Source of the DNA: Rhodospirillales bacterium
GTDB taxonomy: Bacteria; Pseudomonadota; Alphaproteobacteria; Rhodospirillales; JAPHRK01
NCBI GenBank assembly: GCA_026196105.1
Contig: JAPHRK010000031.1
Coordinates: 1 to 64,000 of the forward strand
Direction: 5' to 3'
DNA: 64,000 nt
The position numbers were made by a program, and so were the translations under genes. The notes beneath the pieces were generated by a model. It searched no databases and was not told where the DNA came from. It saw nothing but the letters and a program-made list of their open reading frames with translations. Positions 18,635 through 27,831 of this stretch are shown piece after piece; within the stretch, counting starts at the first letter, position 1, and each line of letters opens with the position of its first letter.

Positions 18635-19447
18635 ATGACTGAATCAACCCAACTGATGGCCGGCAAAAAAGGCTTAATCATGGGGGTCGCGAACAATCGC
18701 TCTATTGCATGGGGCATTTCGCAGGCCGTTCACGCCCAAGGGGCCGAACTCGCATTCACCTATCAAGGAGATGCCCTTCTCAAACGGGTTCAACCTCTTG
18801 CCAAATCTCTTGATAGTGACATTCTAATCCCTTGCGACGTCAGCAATGATGACGATGTTGAAAAAGTATTTGCTGAACTTGAAAAACGTTGGGGGAAAAT
18901 TGACTTCGTTCTCCACGCTATTGCTTATTCTGACAAAGAAGAACTTAAAGGGCGTTATGTCGATACCAGCCGGGATAATTTCCGCAATTCTATGGATATC
19001 TCCTGCTATTCCTTTACCGCCGTGTGTAAATACGCTGCCCCTCTGATGAAAGAAGGTGGAAGCCTTGTTACCCTCACCTACTACGGCGCCGAACGTGTGA
19101 CCCCACATTACAATGTAATGGGCGTTGCAAAAGCGGCTCTTGAAGCCTCCGTTCGTTATCTGGCTGAAGATTTAGGTAAAGACGGCATTCGGGTGAATGC
19201 TTTATCAGCCGGACCTATGAAAACATTGGCCGCTTCCGGCATCGGCGACTTCCGTTATATCTTGAAATGGAATGAACTTAACTCCCCCTTGCGTCGTAAT
19301 GTTACCCTTGAAGATGTGGGTGGTGCAGGTATGTACCTGTTAAGTGGTCTTTCCTCAGGGGTTACAGGTGAAACCCATCATGTTGACAACGGTTACCATG
19401 TTGTCGGCATGAAAGCGGTTGATGCACCTGATATTGAAACAACTTAA
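18635..19447 (+). CDS. fabI: Enoyl-ACP reductase (NADH)
   Basis: This 270-residue SDR-type enzyme catalyses the last step of each fatty-acid elongation cycle. It has the family's glycine-rich loop [12 protein letters not shown], and the catalytic pair Tyr159 and Lys166 in HYNVMGVAK with the Y-x6-K spacing of FabI. An upstream [13 protein letters not shown] matches the substrate-binding loop. ATG follows AAAGGATAAAGCAGGT. aroC begins 17 bp later, and the two probably form one transcript. Confidence 0.95.
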   Translation: MTESTQLMAGKKGLIMGVANNRSIAWGISQAVHAQGAELAFTYQGDALLKRVQPLAKSLDSDILIPCDVSNDDDVEKVFAELEKRWGKIDFVLHAIAYSDKEELKGRYVDTSRDNFRNSMDISCYSFTAVCKYAAPLMKEGGSLVTLTYYGAERVTPHYNVMGVAKAALEASVRYLAEDLGKDGIRVNALSAGPMKTLAASGIGDFRYILKWNELNSPLRRNVTLEDVGGAGMYLLSGLSSGVTGETHHVDNGYHVVGMKAVDAPDIETT

Positions 19448-19464
19448 GTAAGATTGCAGTCGTT

Positions 19465-20535
19465 ATGGCGGGAAACAGCTTTGGACATCTCTTTCGCTTC
19501 TCCACCTTTGGGGAAAGCCACGGCCCTGCCATAGGCTGCATTATTGATGGCACTCCTCCCCAAATTCCTATTTGTGAGGAAGACATCCAATTTTATCTGG
19601 ACCGCCGTCGGCCTGGGCAATCAAAGTTTGTTACCCAACGCCAAGAGGCTGATAAAGTAAAAATCCTTTCCGGGGTTTTTGAGGGGCAAACAACGGGAAC
19701 CTCCATCGGCTTACTCATTGAGAATACAGATCAACGGTCCAAAGATTACGGCGAGATCAAAGACCAATTCCGTCCAGGCCATGCCGACTACACCTATTTC
19801 AAAAAATACGGCATTCGTGATTACCGTGGTGGCGGACGCTCCAGCGCTCGCGAGACTGCCATGCGAGTTGCTGCTGGTGCAATCGCTCGGAAAATCCTTG
19901 GCGAGAATATTTCTATCCGAGGGGCCTTAGTCAAAATGGGGACCCAGGAAATTAATCGGGATAACTGGGATTGGGCAGAAACCGAGAACAACCCTTTCTG
20001 GTGCCCCGACCCACAAGCCGCAAAAGATTGGGAAATTTATCTCGACGATATTCGTAAGAAAGGTTCCTCAGTTGGCGCTGTCCTGGAGATTGTTGCCTCT
20101 GGCATGCCTGTTGGCCTCGGCTCTCCCGTCTATGACAAAATAGATGCCGATATTGCCAAAGCCATGATGAGTATCAATGCGGTTAAGGGCGTAGAAATCG
20201 GTGCTGGTTTTGAAGCTGCCGAACTCACAGGCGAAGAGAACGCTGATGAGATGCGTATGGATGGTAACCAGCTTAATTTCTTATCTAACAAAGCAGGCGG
20301 TGTTCTTGGTGGAATTTCAACTGGGCAAGATATTGTTGTTCGTGTTGCCATCAAACCAACCAGTTCTATTCTGTCTCCAAGAAAAAGCATCAATATTCGC
20401 AACGAAAATATAGATGTTGTGACCAAAGGCCGCCATGACCCCTGCGTCGGTATTCGGGGTGTTCCTGTAGCTGAAGCTATGATGGCCTGTACCTTGGCAG
20501 ATCATTTGCTCCGCCACCGTGGGCAATGTGGTTAA
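19465..20535 (+). CDS. aroC: Chorismate synthase
   Basis: This 356-residue enzyme carries out the final step of the shikimate pathway, EPSP to chorismate, using reduced FMN. The three family signatures are present: [14 protein letters not shown] near the N-terminus, the [20 protein letters not shown] block (residues about 125-145) and [17 protein letters not shown] near the C-terminus. The ribosome site is weak, consistent with coupling to fabI just upstream. A 41-codon Cys-rich frame follows four bases after the stop. Confidence 0.95.
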   Translation: MAGNSFGHLFRFSTFGESHGPAIGCIIDGTPPQIPICEEDIQFYLDRRRPGQSKFVTQRQEADKVKILSGVFEGQTTGTSIGLLIENTDQRSKDYGEIKDQFRPGHADYTYFKKYGIRDYRGGGRSSARETAMRVAAGAIARKILGENISIRGALVKMGTQEINRDNWDWAETENNPFWCPDPQAAKDWEIYLDDIRKKGSSVGAVLEIVASGMPVGLGSPVYDKIDADIAKAMMSINAVKGVEIGAGFEAAELTGEENADEMRMDGNQLNFLSNKAGGVLGGISTGQDIVVRVAIKPTSSILSPRKSINIRNENIDVVTKGRHDPCVGIRGVPVAEAMMACTLADHLLRHRGQCG

Positions 20536-20539
20536 AAAC

Positions 20540-20665
20540 ATGACAAAAAGCAACGCCTGTAAAACCTGTCGCCTCCCTGTTTGCAAAGACTGTGGCAAAG
20601 CCTTAAGGCTGCACAAACAACAAATGACAAAAAGCAACCAAACTCAACACCGTTCAACAAAGTGA
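20540..20665 (+). CDS. Putative 41-residue Cys-rich peptide downstream of aroC
   Basis: ATG at 20540 opens a 41-codon frame ending at TGA 20663-20665. The product starts MTKSNACKTCRLPVCKDCGK: two CxxC pairs separated by four residues, a plausible zinc-knuckle layout. A second in-frame MTKSN follows at codon 29, because the 15-bp DNA ATGACAAAAAGCAAC is duplicated (20540-20554 and 20624-20638). The frame begins only four bases after the aroC stop, so translation could be coupled; no clear Shine-Dalgarno is seen. It may be real, a degraded remnant, or chance. I do not recognise a family. Confidence 0.35.
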   Translation: MTKSNACKTCRLPVCKDCGKALRLHKQQMTKSNQTQHRSTK

Positions 20666-20769
20666 ACTTGGTAACCAACGAGCTTGAAGTGCTGCACCTT
20701 AGCTTTTAAATTGCGTAGTAATAGCCCCTCACAAAGAATAAAATACAACCGCAAGAAAGCTAAAAAACA

Positions 20770-21516
20770 ATGCGTTCTTATTCTCCAAGATGGATATTAA
20801 GACTATTTATCGTCTGTATCTTGGCGCTTAATTCATCACCTCTTTCTGCTAGTGAATTAAATAAAATCAAAGTCGTCACCTCCCACTTTCCCCCCCATAG
20901 CTATATAGAAAACGGGCAAATAAAAGGAGTAGCAGTTGACCGTATAAAAAGAGCTTTTAAGAAACTTGAGATTTCACCTGAGATAGCTATCTACCCTTGG
21001 CCTAGAGCCTACTCAATAGCGGAAAAAACTCCAAATACTCTTATTTTCTCAATGGCGCGGAATGAAAAGCGTGAAGACTTATTTAAATGGATCGGGAAAA
21101 CCACTGGCTTTAATGTTCACGTCTTCCGAAAAGCGGATAGAAATGATATTGAAATTAAGAGTTTCAACGATTTAGGCAAATACAAATTTGTTGGATTGCT
21201 CAACGATGTAAAAACCAATTACCTAAAATCACATGGATTTAACGTCAATGGGATACGTTCTGAAGAACTCGGTATAAGCATGCTGCTCAGAGGCCGGGCG
21301 GACCTGATGGCAAGCGACTGGAGTTCGATGGAATATCGGCTAAATAAATTTGGAATAACGAAGGACAAGCTTGTCTCTGTCTTTTTCATGGAAGAACTTT
21401 CTAAACCACTCTACGCAGCTTTCAACAGAGAAACCAATGACAGGATCGTAGAGAAGTTCCGAGAAGCGCTACGCCAAACGGAAGATGACGGTAGCAGCTT
21501 TGAGCACAAGTATTAA
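20770..21516 (+). CDS. Periplasmic solute-binding-like protein (SBP family 3 type)
   Basis: This 248-residue protein has a signal peptide ending near SPLSASE and a type II periplasmic-binding fold (KIKVVTSHFPPHSYIENGQIKGVAVD at the start of the mature chain, in pieces). Features such as IYPWPRAY and RGRADLMASDW are typical of the ABC-type amino-acid-binding-like proteins that occur singly in marine Proteobacteria. No permease or ATPase is adjacent, so it may be a sensor partner or an orphan binding protein. Its stop codon overlaps the tlyA stop on the other strand through a shared TTAA. Confidence 0.75.
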   Translation: MRSYSPRWILRLFIVCILALNSSPLSASELNKIKVVTSHFPPHSYIENGQIKGVAVDRIKRAFKKLEISPEIAIYPWPRAYSIAEKTPNTLIFSMARNEKREDLFKWIGKTTGFNVHVFRKADRNDIEIKSFNDLGKYKFVGLLNDVKTNYLKSHGFNVNGIRSEELGISMLLRGRADLMASDWSSMEYRLNKFGITKDKLVSVFFMEELSKPLYAAFNRETNDRIVEKFREALRQTEDDGSSFEHKY

Positions 21517-22265
21517 GCCCCGTCAAAACGCCCACAAATCAAGAACTCAATATTGCCTTCTGGACCTTTGATTGGGCTTTCTGTAATGCCAAGAACATTC
21601 CAGCCTGGAAGCCCGGCGAGCCAAGTCTTAATACGATCACAAACTTCTTGATGGAGTTCTGGATCGCGCACAACTCCACCTTTCCCAACTCTTCCTTTAC
21701 CCACCTCAAACTGGGGTTTGATCAGAGCAACAAGTGTTGCACCAGGAGCCGCAAGGGTGAGTGGGGCCACAAGGACGGTTTCAAGGCCGATAAAGCTCGC
21801 ATCACAAACAATCACATCAATGGGGTCAGGCACGTCATCATGGGTAAGATGACGGGCATTAAACCGCTCCATCACCACGACTTTCTCATTTTGGCGAATT
21901 TTCCAGGCCAATTGCCCATGGCCTACATCCACGGCATAAACTTTCGCCGCCCCGTTAGTCAGCAAAACATCCGTAAAACCTCCGGTTGATGCCCCTACAT
22001 CCAAACAGGTCTTACCTGACACATCTATGGAAAACTCTTCCAACCCTTTAACTAACTTCAAGCCGCCACGGGATACCCAGGGGTGTTCCTGGCCTTTAAT
22101 TTCGAGGGGGATGTCCTGGCGGATTTGTTGCCCGGCCTTATCCATGCGCTTGGTATCGCTATAGATATTACCTGCCATAACAAGGGCTTGAGCTTTAGAC
22201 CGGGTTTCGACTAAGCCTCGGTCGACCAAAAGTTGATCCAGCCTGCACTTACCCGCTTTCTTCAT
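21513..22265 (-). CDS. tlyA: TlyA-family rRNA 2'-O-methyltransferase
   Basis: This 250-residue protein has an N-terminal S4 RNA-binding domain (RLDQLLVDRGLVETRSKAQ) followed by an FtsJ-type Rossmann methyltransferase with SAM motif DVGASTGGFTDVLL. Family members methylate cytidines in 16S and 23S rRNA; older annotations call it hemolysin. Its ATG overlaps the dxs stop as TAATG, so translation is probably coupled. It is the last gene of the xseB-ispA-dxs-tlyA operon. Confidence 0.92.
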   Translation of the reverse strand: MKKAGKCRLDQLLVDRGLVETRSKAQALVMAGNIYSDTKRMDKAGQQIRQDIPLEIKGQEHPWVSRGGLKLVKGLEEFSIDVSGKTCLDVGASTGGFTDVLLTNGAAKVYAVDVGHGQLAWKIRQNEKVVVMERFNARHLTHDDVPDPIDVIVCDASFIGLETVLVAPLTLAAPGATLVALIKPQFEVGKGRVGKGGVVRDPELHQEVCDRIKTWLAGLPGWNVLGITESPIKGPEGNIEFLICGRFDGA

Positions 22266-24193
22266 TAGGCGCGTTGGGTTTGGGTGTCCCGCCCTAAGGC
22301 GGTTAAAACCGTGGTGACAATATCAGCCCCTGTAAGCCCAGCGGTCTTATATTGTACATCAGGATTATCATGAGCCTGGAAGATATCAGGTAAGACCATA
22401 GGACGGAATTTTAGATGCCCATCGAGCAACCCTTCTCCAGCCAGATAATGAACTACTTGGGTAGCAAAGCCGCCAATGGCTCCTTCTTCGACAGTTACCA
22501 AAACTTCATGGTTTGTCGCTAGGCGTTTGACCATGTCATGATCAAGGGGCTTAGCAAAGCGAGCATCCGCGACCGTGGTTGATAGCCCACGGGCTGTTAA
22601 TTCTTCCGCAGCTTTCAGAGTTTCTTTTAGTCGGGTACCAAAGGAAAGCAGGGCAACAGAAGTTCCTTCTTTGAGGATACGCCCCTTACCGATTTCCAAA
22701 GGCACACCCACTTCAGGCATATCAACTCCGACACCTTCACCGCGAGGATACCTAAAGGCACTGGGGCGATCATCAAGGGCAGCTGCCGTTGCCACCATAT
22801 GAACCAGCTCCGCTTCATCACCAGCCGCCATTAAAACAATGTTGGGAAGTGACGCAAGGAAACCAATATCAAACGATCCAGCATGGGTTGACCCGTCAGC
22901 CCCAACAAGCCCAGCGCGATCAATAGCAAAGCGCACAGGGAGTTTTTGTATCACCACATCATGGACAACCTGGTCGTAAGCCCGTTGTAGGAAGGTGGAA
23001 TAGATAGCGGTAAAAGGTTTGTAGCCTTCGCAAGCCAAACCAGCAGAAAAGGTCACAGCATGCTGTTCCGCAATACCTACATCATAGAAACGATTAGGGA
23101 ATTTTTCTGCGAATTTATCGAGCCCCGTCCCGGCAGGCATTGCTGCCGTAATGCCGAGAATTTTATCGTCTTTTTCAGCTTCTTTAACCAATGACTCCGC
23201 AAAAACAGAGGTGTAGCTCGGTGCATTGGCTTTAGCTTTATGAAGCTCACCCGTCACCACATTGAATTTACCCACACCGTGATATTTATCGGGTGAATTC
23301 TCCGCAGGCTCGTAGCCATGGCCTTTGTGGGTCACAACATGGAGTAAAATGGGAGTTGGAGTTGGATAATCCCGAATGTTCTTAAGAACGGGCAAAAGAT
23401 GATCAAGGTTATGACCATCAATGGGGCCAACATAGAAAAACCCAAGCTCTTCAAACAGAGTTCCACCCGTCACCATACCGCGCGCATATTCCTCTGCCTT
23501 ACGAGCAGCTTCTTCAACAGAGCGCGGGAATTTTTTGGCAAGTTCGCTGGCAGCATTCCGGATGGTACCATAGGCCTTAGTTGAAATCAGGCGCGACAGA
23601 TAAGCGCTCATAGCCCCAGTTGGAGGGGCGATCGACATATCATTGTCGTTCAAAATCACCGTCAATCGAGCATCCATTGAGCCCGCATTGTTCATGGCTT
23701 CGTAAGCCATGCCTGCACTCATGGAGCCATCACCGATAACTGCAACAACATGGTCATCTTCTCGACCGCTCAGTCGGTTAGCCTCAGCCATACCCAAGCC
23801 AGCGGAAATAGAAGTTGAGCTATGTCCGGCACCAAAAGGATCGAACTCGCTTTCGTCGCGCTTGGTGAAGCCTGAAAGCCCTCCAGGTTGACGCAAAGTC
23901 CTAATTCGATCCCGGCGCCCCGTCAGAATTTTATGAGGATAGGTTTGGTGACCCACGTCCCAAATGATTTTATCTGTGGGGGTCTTAAAGGTGTGGTGTA
24001 AGGCAACAGTGAGTTCAACCACCCCAAGGCTCGCCCCTAAATGACCGCCCGTATAAGACACGGTACGGATCAATTCATCTCGGAGTTCATCTGCAAGCGG
24101 GGCAAGTTTCTCCTCTGGCAGATTTTGCAAATCTTCCGTCGAGGAAATCCCGTCTAACAAGGGGGTGCTTGGTTGGTCTTCAGTCAATTCCAT
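22265..24193 (-). CDS. dxs: 1-deoxy-D-xylulose-5-phosphate synthase
   Basis: This 642-residue thiamine-diphosphate enzyme condenses pyruvate and glyceraldehyde 3-phosphate, the entry step of the MEP isoprenoid pathway. The ThDP motif [17 protein letters not shown], the N-terminal [17 protein letters not shown] and the transketolase-type [15 protein letters not shown] are present. It lies 16 bp after ispA and overlaps tlyA by one base. Length and domain order are normal for the family. Confidence 0.96.
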   Translation of the reverse strand: MELTEDQPSTPLLDGISSTEDLQNLPEEKLAPLADELRDELIRTVSYTGGHLGASLGVVELTVALHHTFKTPTDKIIWDVGHQTYPHKILTGRRDRIRTLRQPGGLSGFTKRDESEFDPFGAGHSSTSISAGLGMAEANRLSGREDDHVVAVIGDGSMSAGMAYEAMNNAGSMDARLTVILNDNDMSIAPPTGAMSAYLSRLISTKAYGTIRNAASELAKKFPRSVEEAARKAEEYARGMVTGGTLFEELGFFYVGPIDGHNLDHLLPVLKNIRDYPTPTPILLHVVTHKGHGYEPAENSPDKYHGVGKFNVVTGELHKAKANAPSYTSVFAESLVKEAEKDDKILGITAAMPAGTGLDKFAEKFPNRFYDVGIAEQHAVTFSAGLACEGYKPFTAIYSTFLQRAYDQVVHDVVIQKLPVRFAIDRAGLVGADGSTHAGSFDIGFLASLPNIVLMAAGDEAELVHMVATAAALDDRPSAFRYPRGEGVGVDMPEVGVPLEIGKGRILKEGTSVALLSFGTRLKETLKAAEELTARGLSTTVADARFAKPLDHDMVKRLATNHEVLVTVEEGAIGGFATQVVHYLAGEGLLDGHLKFRPMVLPDIFQAHDNPDVQYKTAGLTGADIVTTVLTALGRDTQTQRA

Positions 24194-24209
24194 AAGCTCC
24201 TAAATACCC

Positions 24210-25103
24210 TTAGGCACTCCGTTCTACCACATAACGTGCTAAATCTTGAAGCAAGTCTGCTTTTTCTTTAAAAATACTCACATGGTCACAGGCTTGATCT
24301 GCCAGCATTTGTGCTTGGCTTCGCGCCCGATCTAACCCCATTAGGGAAACAAAAGTAGCTTTCCCGGCCTCTGCATCTTTACCCAAAGTCTTGCCGACTT
24401 CTTTTTCATCGCCTACCACATCCAGCAAGTCGTCAGAGATTTGGAAAGCCAATCCGAAATCATGGGCATAATTATGAAGAGCTTGCTTAACCTGCAAAGG
24501 AGCCTTGCCAAGAATGGCCCCCGCTTCACAAGCAAAACCAAACAGGCAGCCTGTTTTAAGGCGCTGTAAGCGAGTGATTTCGTCCATGCTTAATTCGTGA
24601 TCTTCAGACACCAGATCAATCATCTGCCCGCCGACCATCCCATGTCGCCCTGCTGCTTGCGCAAGAGCGGAGACCAACTGGCAGCGAACTGCCGGGTCAT
24701 CGTGGGTATCTTCATGGGCCAAAATTTCAAAAGCTTGGGTTAGCAAAGCATCACCTGCGAGAATAGCGGTGGCTTCATCAAATTTCTTGTGATTTGACGG
24801 ACGGCCTCGGCGCAGATCATCGTCATCCATCGCCGGGAGATCATCGTGGATCAGCGAGTAGCAATGGATCATCTCAATAGCGGCAGCAACCCTTAAGGCG
24901 CTACGCTCAGACACATTGAAAAGCTTAGCACTCTGCACCACCAGGAAAGGCCGTAAGCGCTTCCCCCCATCCAAGCTTGAATAGCGCATGGCTTCGATAA
25001 GGCGGGCTTCAGCATCTTGTGACTCTGGATTTAAACTATCCAGGATTTCGTCCATAGCACTTGCTGTTTCAGCCAGCGCTTTCTTTAAGGGGGTCAAAGC
25101 CAA
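24210..25103 (-). CDS. ispA: Farnesyl diphosphate synthase (polyprenyl synthetase)
   Basis: This 297-residue all-helical prenyltransferase extends DMAPP/GPP with IPP. The first Asp-rich motif is DDLPAMDDDD with the two-residue insertion typical of bacterial type II FPP synthases; the second is DDLLD in FQISDDLLDVVGD. It starts three bases after the xseB stop. Short-chain specificity (C15) is inferred from the operon context and from the residues before the first motif (YSLIH); GGPP formation cannot be excluded. Confidence 0.93.
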   Translation of the reverse strand: MALTPLKKALAETASAMDEILDSLNPESQDAEARLIEAMRYSSLDGGKRLRPFLVVQSAKLFNVSERSALRVAAAIEMIHCYSLIHDDLPAMDDDDLRRGRPSNHKKFDEATAILAGDALLTQAFEILAHEDTHDDPAVRCQLVSALAQAAGRHGMVGGQMIDLVSEDHELSMDEITRLQRLKTGCLFGFACEAGAILGKAPLQVKQALHNYAHDFGLAFQISDDLLDVVGDEKEVGKTLGKDAEAGKATFVSLMGLDRARSQAQMLADQACDHVSIFKEKADLLQDLARYVVERSA

Positions 25104-25106
25104 GTC

Positions 25107-25343
25107 CTATTCAACATCAACAGGCTGGGCCGTTGCCACACCGTCTGCATTCAATGAAATTTTTTCAACTTTAGCCTTGGCCTCTTTAAGCTTGGTCTCG
25201 CAATGTTTTTTAAGCTCCGCGCCACGCTCATAAGCCTGGATAGAGTCGTCCAACTTGCCTTGCCCGTTCTCAAGTTGACGAACAATTGTCTCAAGCTCAG
25301 CCAAAGCCTCTTCGAAGCTCATCGCAGCAATGTCATTAGCCAT
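25107..25343 (-). CDS. xseB: Exodeoxyribonuclease VII small subunit
   Basis: This 78-residue protein has the XseB signature MSFEEALAELETIVRQLENG followed by LDDSIQAYERGAELKKHCETKL (in pieces), matching the family's three-helix fold. It acts with XseA (not in this window) to degrade single-stranded DNA. It is the first gene of the operon with ispA, dxs and tlyA, a widespread order in Proteobacteria. The C-terminal tail (NADGVATAQPVDVE) is variable. Confidence 0.93.
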   Translation of the reverse strand: MANDIAAMSFEEALAELETIVRQLENGQGKLDDSIQAYERGAELKKHCETKLKEAKAKVEKISLNADGVATAQPVDVE

Positions 25344-25561
25344 AGGTGCGCCTTAGATTATAGGATGCTTATATGGCGCCGGAGTGTATGTCGGAAGACA
25401 CTTAAGAACAAGGAAAAGTATGGGGAATTTTGGTGTTTAAAGAGCCTGAATAAAAGTAAGCCAAAGAAATTCAATATAAATGATAGAACTAAATATATTT
25501 TCTATATAATTTACCTATACCAAAGTATATAGAGAACTATAATATCTTGGGCCCACAAAAT

Positions 25562-25921
25562 TTAATTATATCTCGAAGGCTGCATGGGCAATGAAGATAA
25601 TTCACAGCTTTTCTCTTCCCCTAATGCCATAAGAAAGAGGTTTCTATCAAGCAAGGCATTTCCTTCAACTCCATCAGCATTCTTAAAATCTGCAAGACCT
25701 GGCCATATCAAAAAACCAAGCAAAATATCTTGCCCGTCATTCGAATTGTTTTTAGAAATTTTTGATGTTGCTGCGCTAGTATTAGCTTTATATTCAGTAA
25801 TAATATTTGAGCATGTCAAGTTGTGATCACTTGATGTTTTCATCGTGACAGGATGCGGATCTCTTGAATTAACACACGCAGTTAAAACTAAACAAACACC
25901 AATTAATACAGCTTTTTTCAT
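25562..25921 (-). CDS. Putative lipoprotein, unknown family
   Basis: This is a 119-residue product with a lipoprotein signal MKKAVLIGVCLVLTAC (lipobox LTAC), followed by an Asn/Ser/Thr-rich mature region with two further cysteines (LTCSNI, KSCELSSL) and a short hydrophobic stretch ILLGFLIWPGLADF. ATG 25921 is preferred over 25933. The surroundings are AT-rich and isolated between two conserved blocks, which suggests a strain-variable gene. I do not recognise a family. Confidence 0.6.
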   Translation of the reverse strand: MKKAVLIGVCLVLTACVNSRDPHPVTMKTSSDHNLTCSNIITEYKANTSAATSKISKNNSNDGQDILLGFLIWPGLADFKNADGVEGNALLDRNLFLMALGEEKSCELSSLPMQPSRYN

Positions 25922-26019
25922 CTTCGCCCCCATTACAATTCAACCAATGGCAGGATAAGTATTACGGAAGCTATCCAAGGCGCAAGCATTAATTCTTTCC
26001 AAAGCTAAACGTAGTTTTT

Positions 26020-26952
26020 CTACCGCCCCATAAGCGTCTCAACATGCACCCCAACACTCTCGCCCAGAGCCGTTAAATCATACCCGCCCTCTAGGGCCGA
26101 AACCACGCGTCCGTGGCAACAGTGTTCGGCCACTTCCATCAAGGCGTCGGTTGCCCAGGCGAAGTCCTCGGTTTCGAACTGTAACTGGGCCAGGGGGTCG
26201 GCTCGGTGGGCGTCGAAGCCGGCGGAGATCATGATGAGGTCGGGGTGGAAGTTTTTGAGCTTGGGCAAGACGATATCCCGCATAGCTTCTTTGAAAGTTT
26301 CGGAACCTGCGCCGGGGCGCAAGGGGGCGTTGACGATGTTGTCGGCGATGCCGGTTTCGGACTTATCTCCGGTGCCTGGATAACAAGGGGATTGATGGGT
26401 TGAAGCATAGAACAGGTTTTTGTCTTGCTCAAAAATATCTTGGGTACCGTTACCGTGGTGAACGTCGAAATCAATCACAGCGATGCGTTCAGCACCATGT
26501 TGTTGGCGGGCATGTTCGGCAGCGATGGCGACTGAGTTAAAAATGCAGAACCCCATAGAGCGGGTGCGCTCAGCATGATGTCCGGGGGGGCGCATGGCGC
26601 AGAAGGCATTGTCGGCTTCGCCTACCATCACTTGGTCAACAGCCTCGCACAAAGCGCCAACTGCCCGCATGGAGGCCTTGCCTGTGGCGTCACACATGCC
26701 CGTGTCGCCATCGATTTGATAGAAACCACCTTCGCCAGGAACATTTTCTAAAATGGCATCAACATGACGGGGGTTATGCATGAGCTTGACCTGCTCAACT
26801 GAACCCAAAGGGGCTTCTTTGCGCTCAAGGTTATTAAAAGCATCTCCTGCCAATATGCGATCAATCACCCGCAGCCGGTCCGGGCTTTCCGGGTGGCCTC
26901 GACCATTGGAGTGTTCAACACAGATAGGGTGGGTGTAGAGAAGCGTCGTCAT
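26020..26952 (-). CDS. Histone-deacetylase family amidohydrolase
   Basis: This 310-residue protein has the HDAC/acetoin-utilisation fold: catalytic RPPGHHAERTRSMGFC, zinc ligands in DFDVHHGNGTQ and the aspartate in GFDAHRADPLAQ. Bacterial members deacetylate polyamines, lysine or small molecules; the substrate is unknown here. It is 12 bp downstream of the ETHE1-like gene and apparently in one operon with two metallo-beta-lactamase-fold genes. All active-site residues look intact. Confidence 0.9.
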   Translation of the reverse strand: MTTLLYTHPICVEHSNGRGHPESPDRLRVIDRILAGDAFNNLERKEAPLGSVEQVKLMHNPRHVDAILENVPGEGGFYQIDGDTGMCDATGKASMRAVGALCEAVDQVMVGEADNAFCAMRPPGHHAERTRSMGFCIFNSVAIAAEHARQQHGAERIAVIDFDVHHGNGTQDIFEQDKNLFYASTHQSPCYPGTGDKSETGIADNIVNAPLRPGAGSETFKEAMRDIVLPKLKNFHPDLIMISAGFDAHRADPLAQLQFETEDFAWATDALMEVAEHCCHGRVVSALEGGYDLTALGESVGVHVETLMGR

Positions 26953-26964
26953 GGGAACATTCGC

Positions 26965-27831
26965 CTAAAACTGGTTCAAGGGTATCTTGAGATAAGCTAC
27001 ACCATTTTCCTCGGCTACAGGAAGTTTTCCTGCCTGCATATTGACTTGAATTGAGGGTAGGATCAGAGCGGGCATGGAGAGGTCGGCATCGCGGGTTTCA
27101 CGTAACTCGATAAACTCTTCCCGGCTTTTATTGCTGAGGTGAATATTCTCCCGCTTTTGCGCCCCAATGGTGCTTTCCCAAACCACTTCGCGCCCCCCTG
27201 GAGCATAGTCATGACAGGTGAAAAAGCGGGTATCATCAGGTAAGGTTAAAAGCCGTTGTAAGGAGTCATAAAGTTGTCCCGCATCTCCGCCAGGAAAGTC
27301 GCAACGAGCCGAACCGTAATCTGGCATAAACAGGGCGTCCCCGACGAACAAAGCATCACCAATTAAATAGGATATGCACGCTGGCGTGTGGCCCGGGGTG
27401 GCGACTGCTTTAGCGGTGACATCTCCAACAACAAAACATTCTTCATCAGCAAACAAATGATCAAACTGGCTGCCGTTTATAGGAGTTTCAGGGGGGAGGT
27501 TATAGACGGACTTGAAGGTTTCCTGAACGAGGCCAATTTGGTCCCCAATGCATACTGGCGCACCATAGCGTTCTTTTAAAACCGCATCGGCAGCCATATG
27601 ATCAGCGTGGACGTGGGTTTCTAATATCCACTGAACTTTAAGCTTCGCTTGATCTATATAAGCGCAAACTGTATCGATAAAATCAGTTGAGACTTTGCCT
27701 GATGCAGCTTGATAATCCAGAACCGGATCAATGATCGCACAGGATTTTGAAACAGGGTCGGTGACAACATAGGTCACCGTCCAAGTGTCTTTATGGAAAA
27801 ACCCTTTGATCTCAAGCTTGTGAGAAGACAT
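26965..27831 (-). CDS. MBL-fold hydrolase, ETHE1/persulfide dioxygenase-like
   Basis: This 288-residue protein has the metallo-beta-lactamase motif THVHADHMAAD, a second His in VATPGHTPACISYLIGD and the Asp ligand in FVGDALFMPDYGSARCDF. That arrangement resembles the sulfur dioxygenases of the Blh/ETHE1 type that oxidise glutathione persulfide to sulfite. ATG 27831 is chosen because GGAG lies nine bases upstream; the frame is open to 27846. It overlaps the preceding gene by 20 bases. A link to the BigR-like regulator at 51.5 kb is an inference. Confidence 0.82.
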   Translation of the reverse strand: MSSHKLEIKGFFHKDTWTVTYVVTDPVSKSCAIIDPVLDYQAASGKVSTDFIDTVCAYIDQAKLKVQWILETHVHADHMAADAVLKERYGAPVCIGDQIGLVQETFKSVYNLPPETPINGSQFDHLFADEECFVVGDVTAKAVATPGHTPACISYLIGDALFVGDALFMPDYGSARCDFPGGDAGQLYDSLQRLLTLPDDTRFFTCHDYAPGGREVVWESTIGAQKRENIHLSNKSREEFIELRETRDADLSMPALILPSIQVNMQAGKLPVAEENGVAYLKIPLNQF

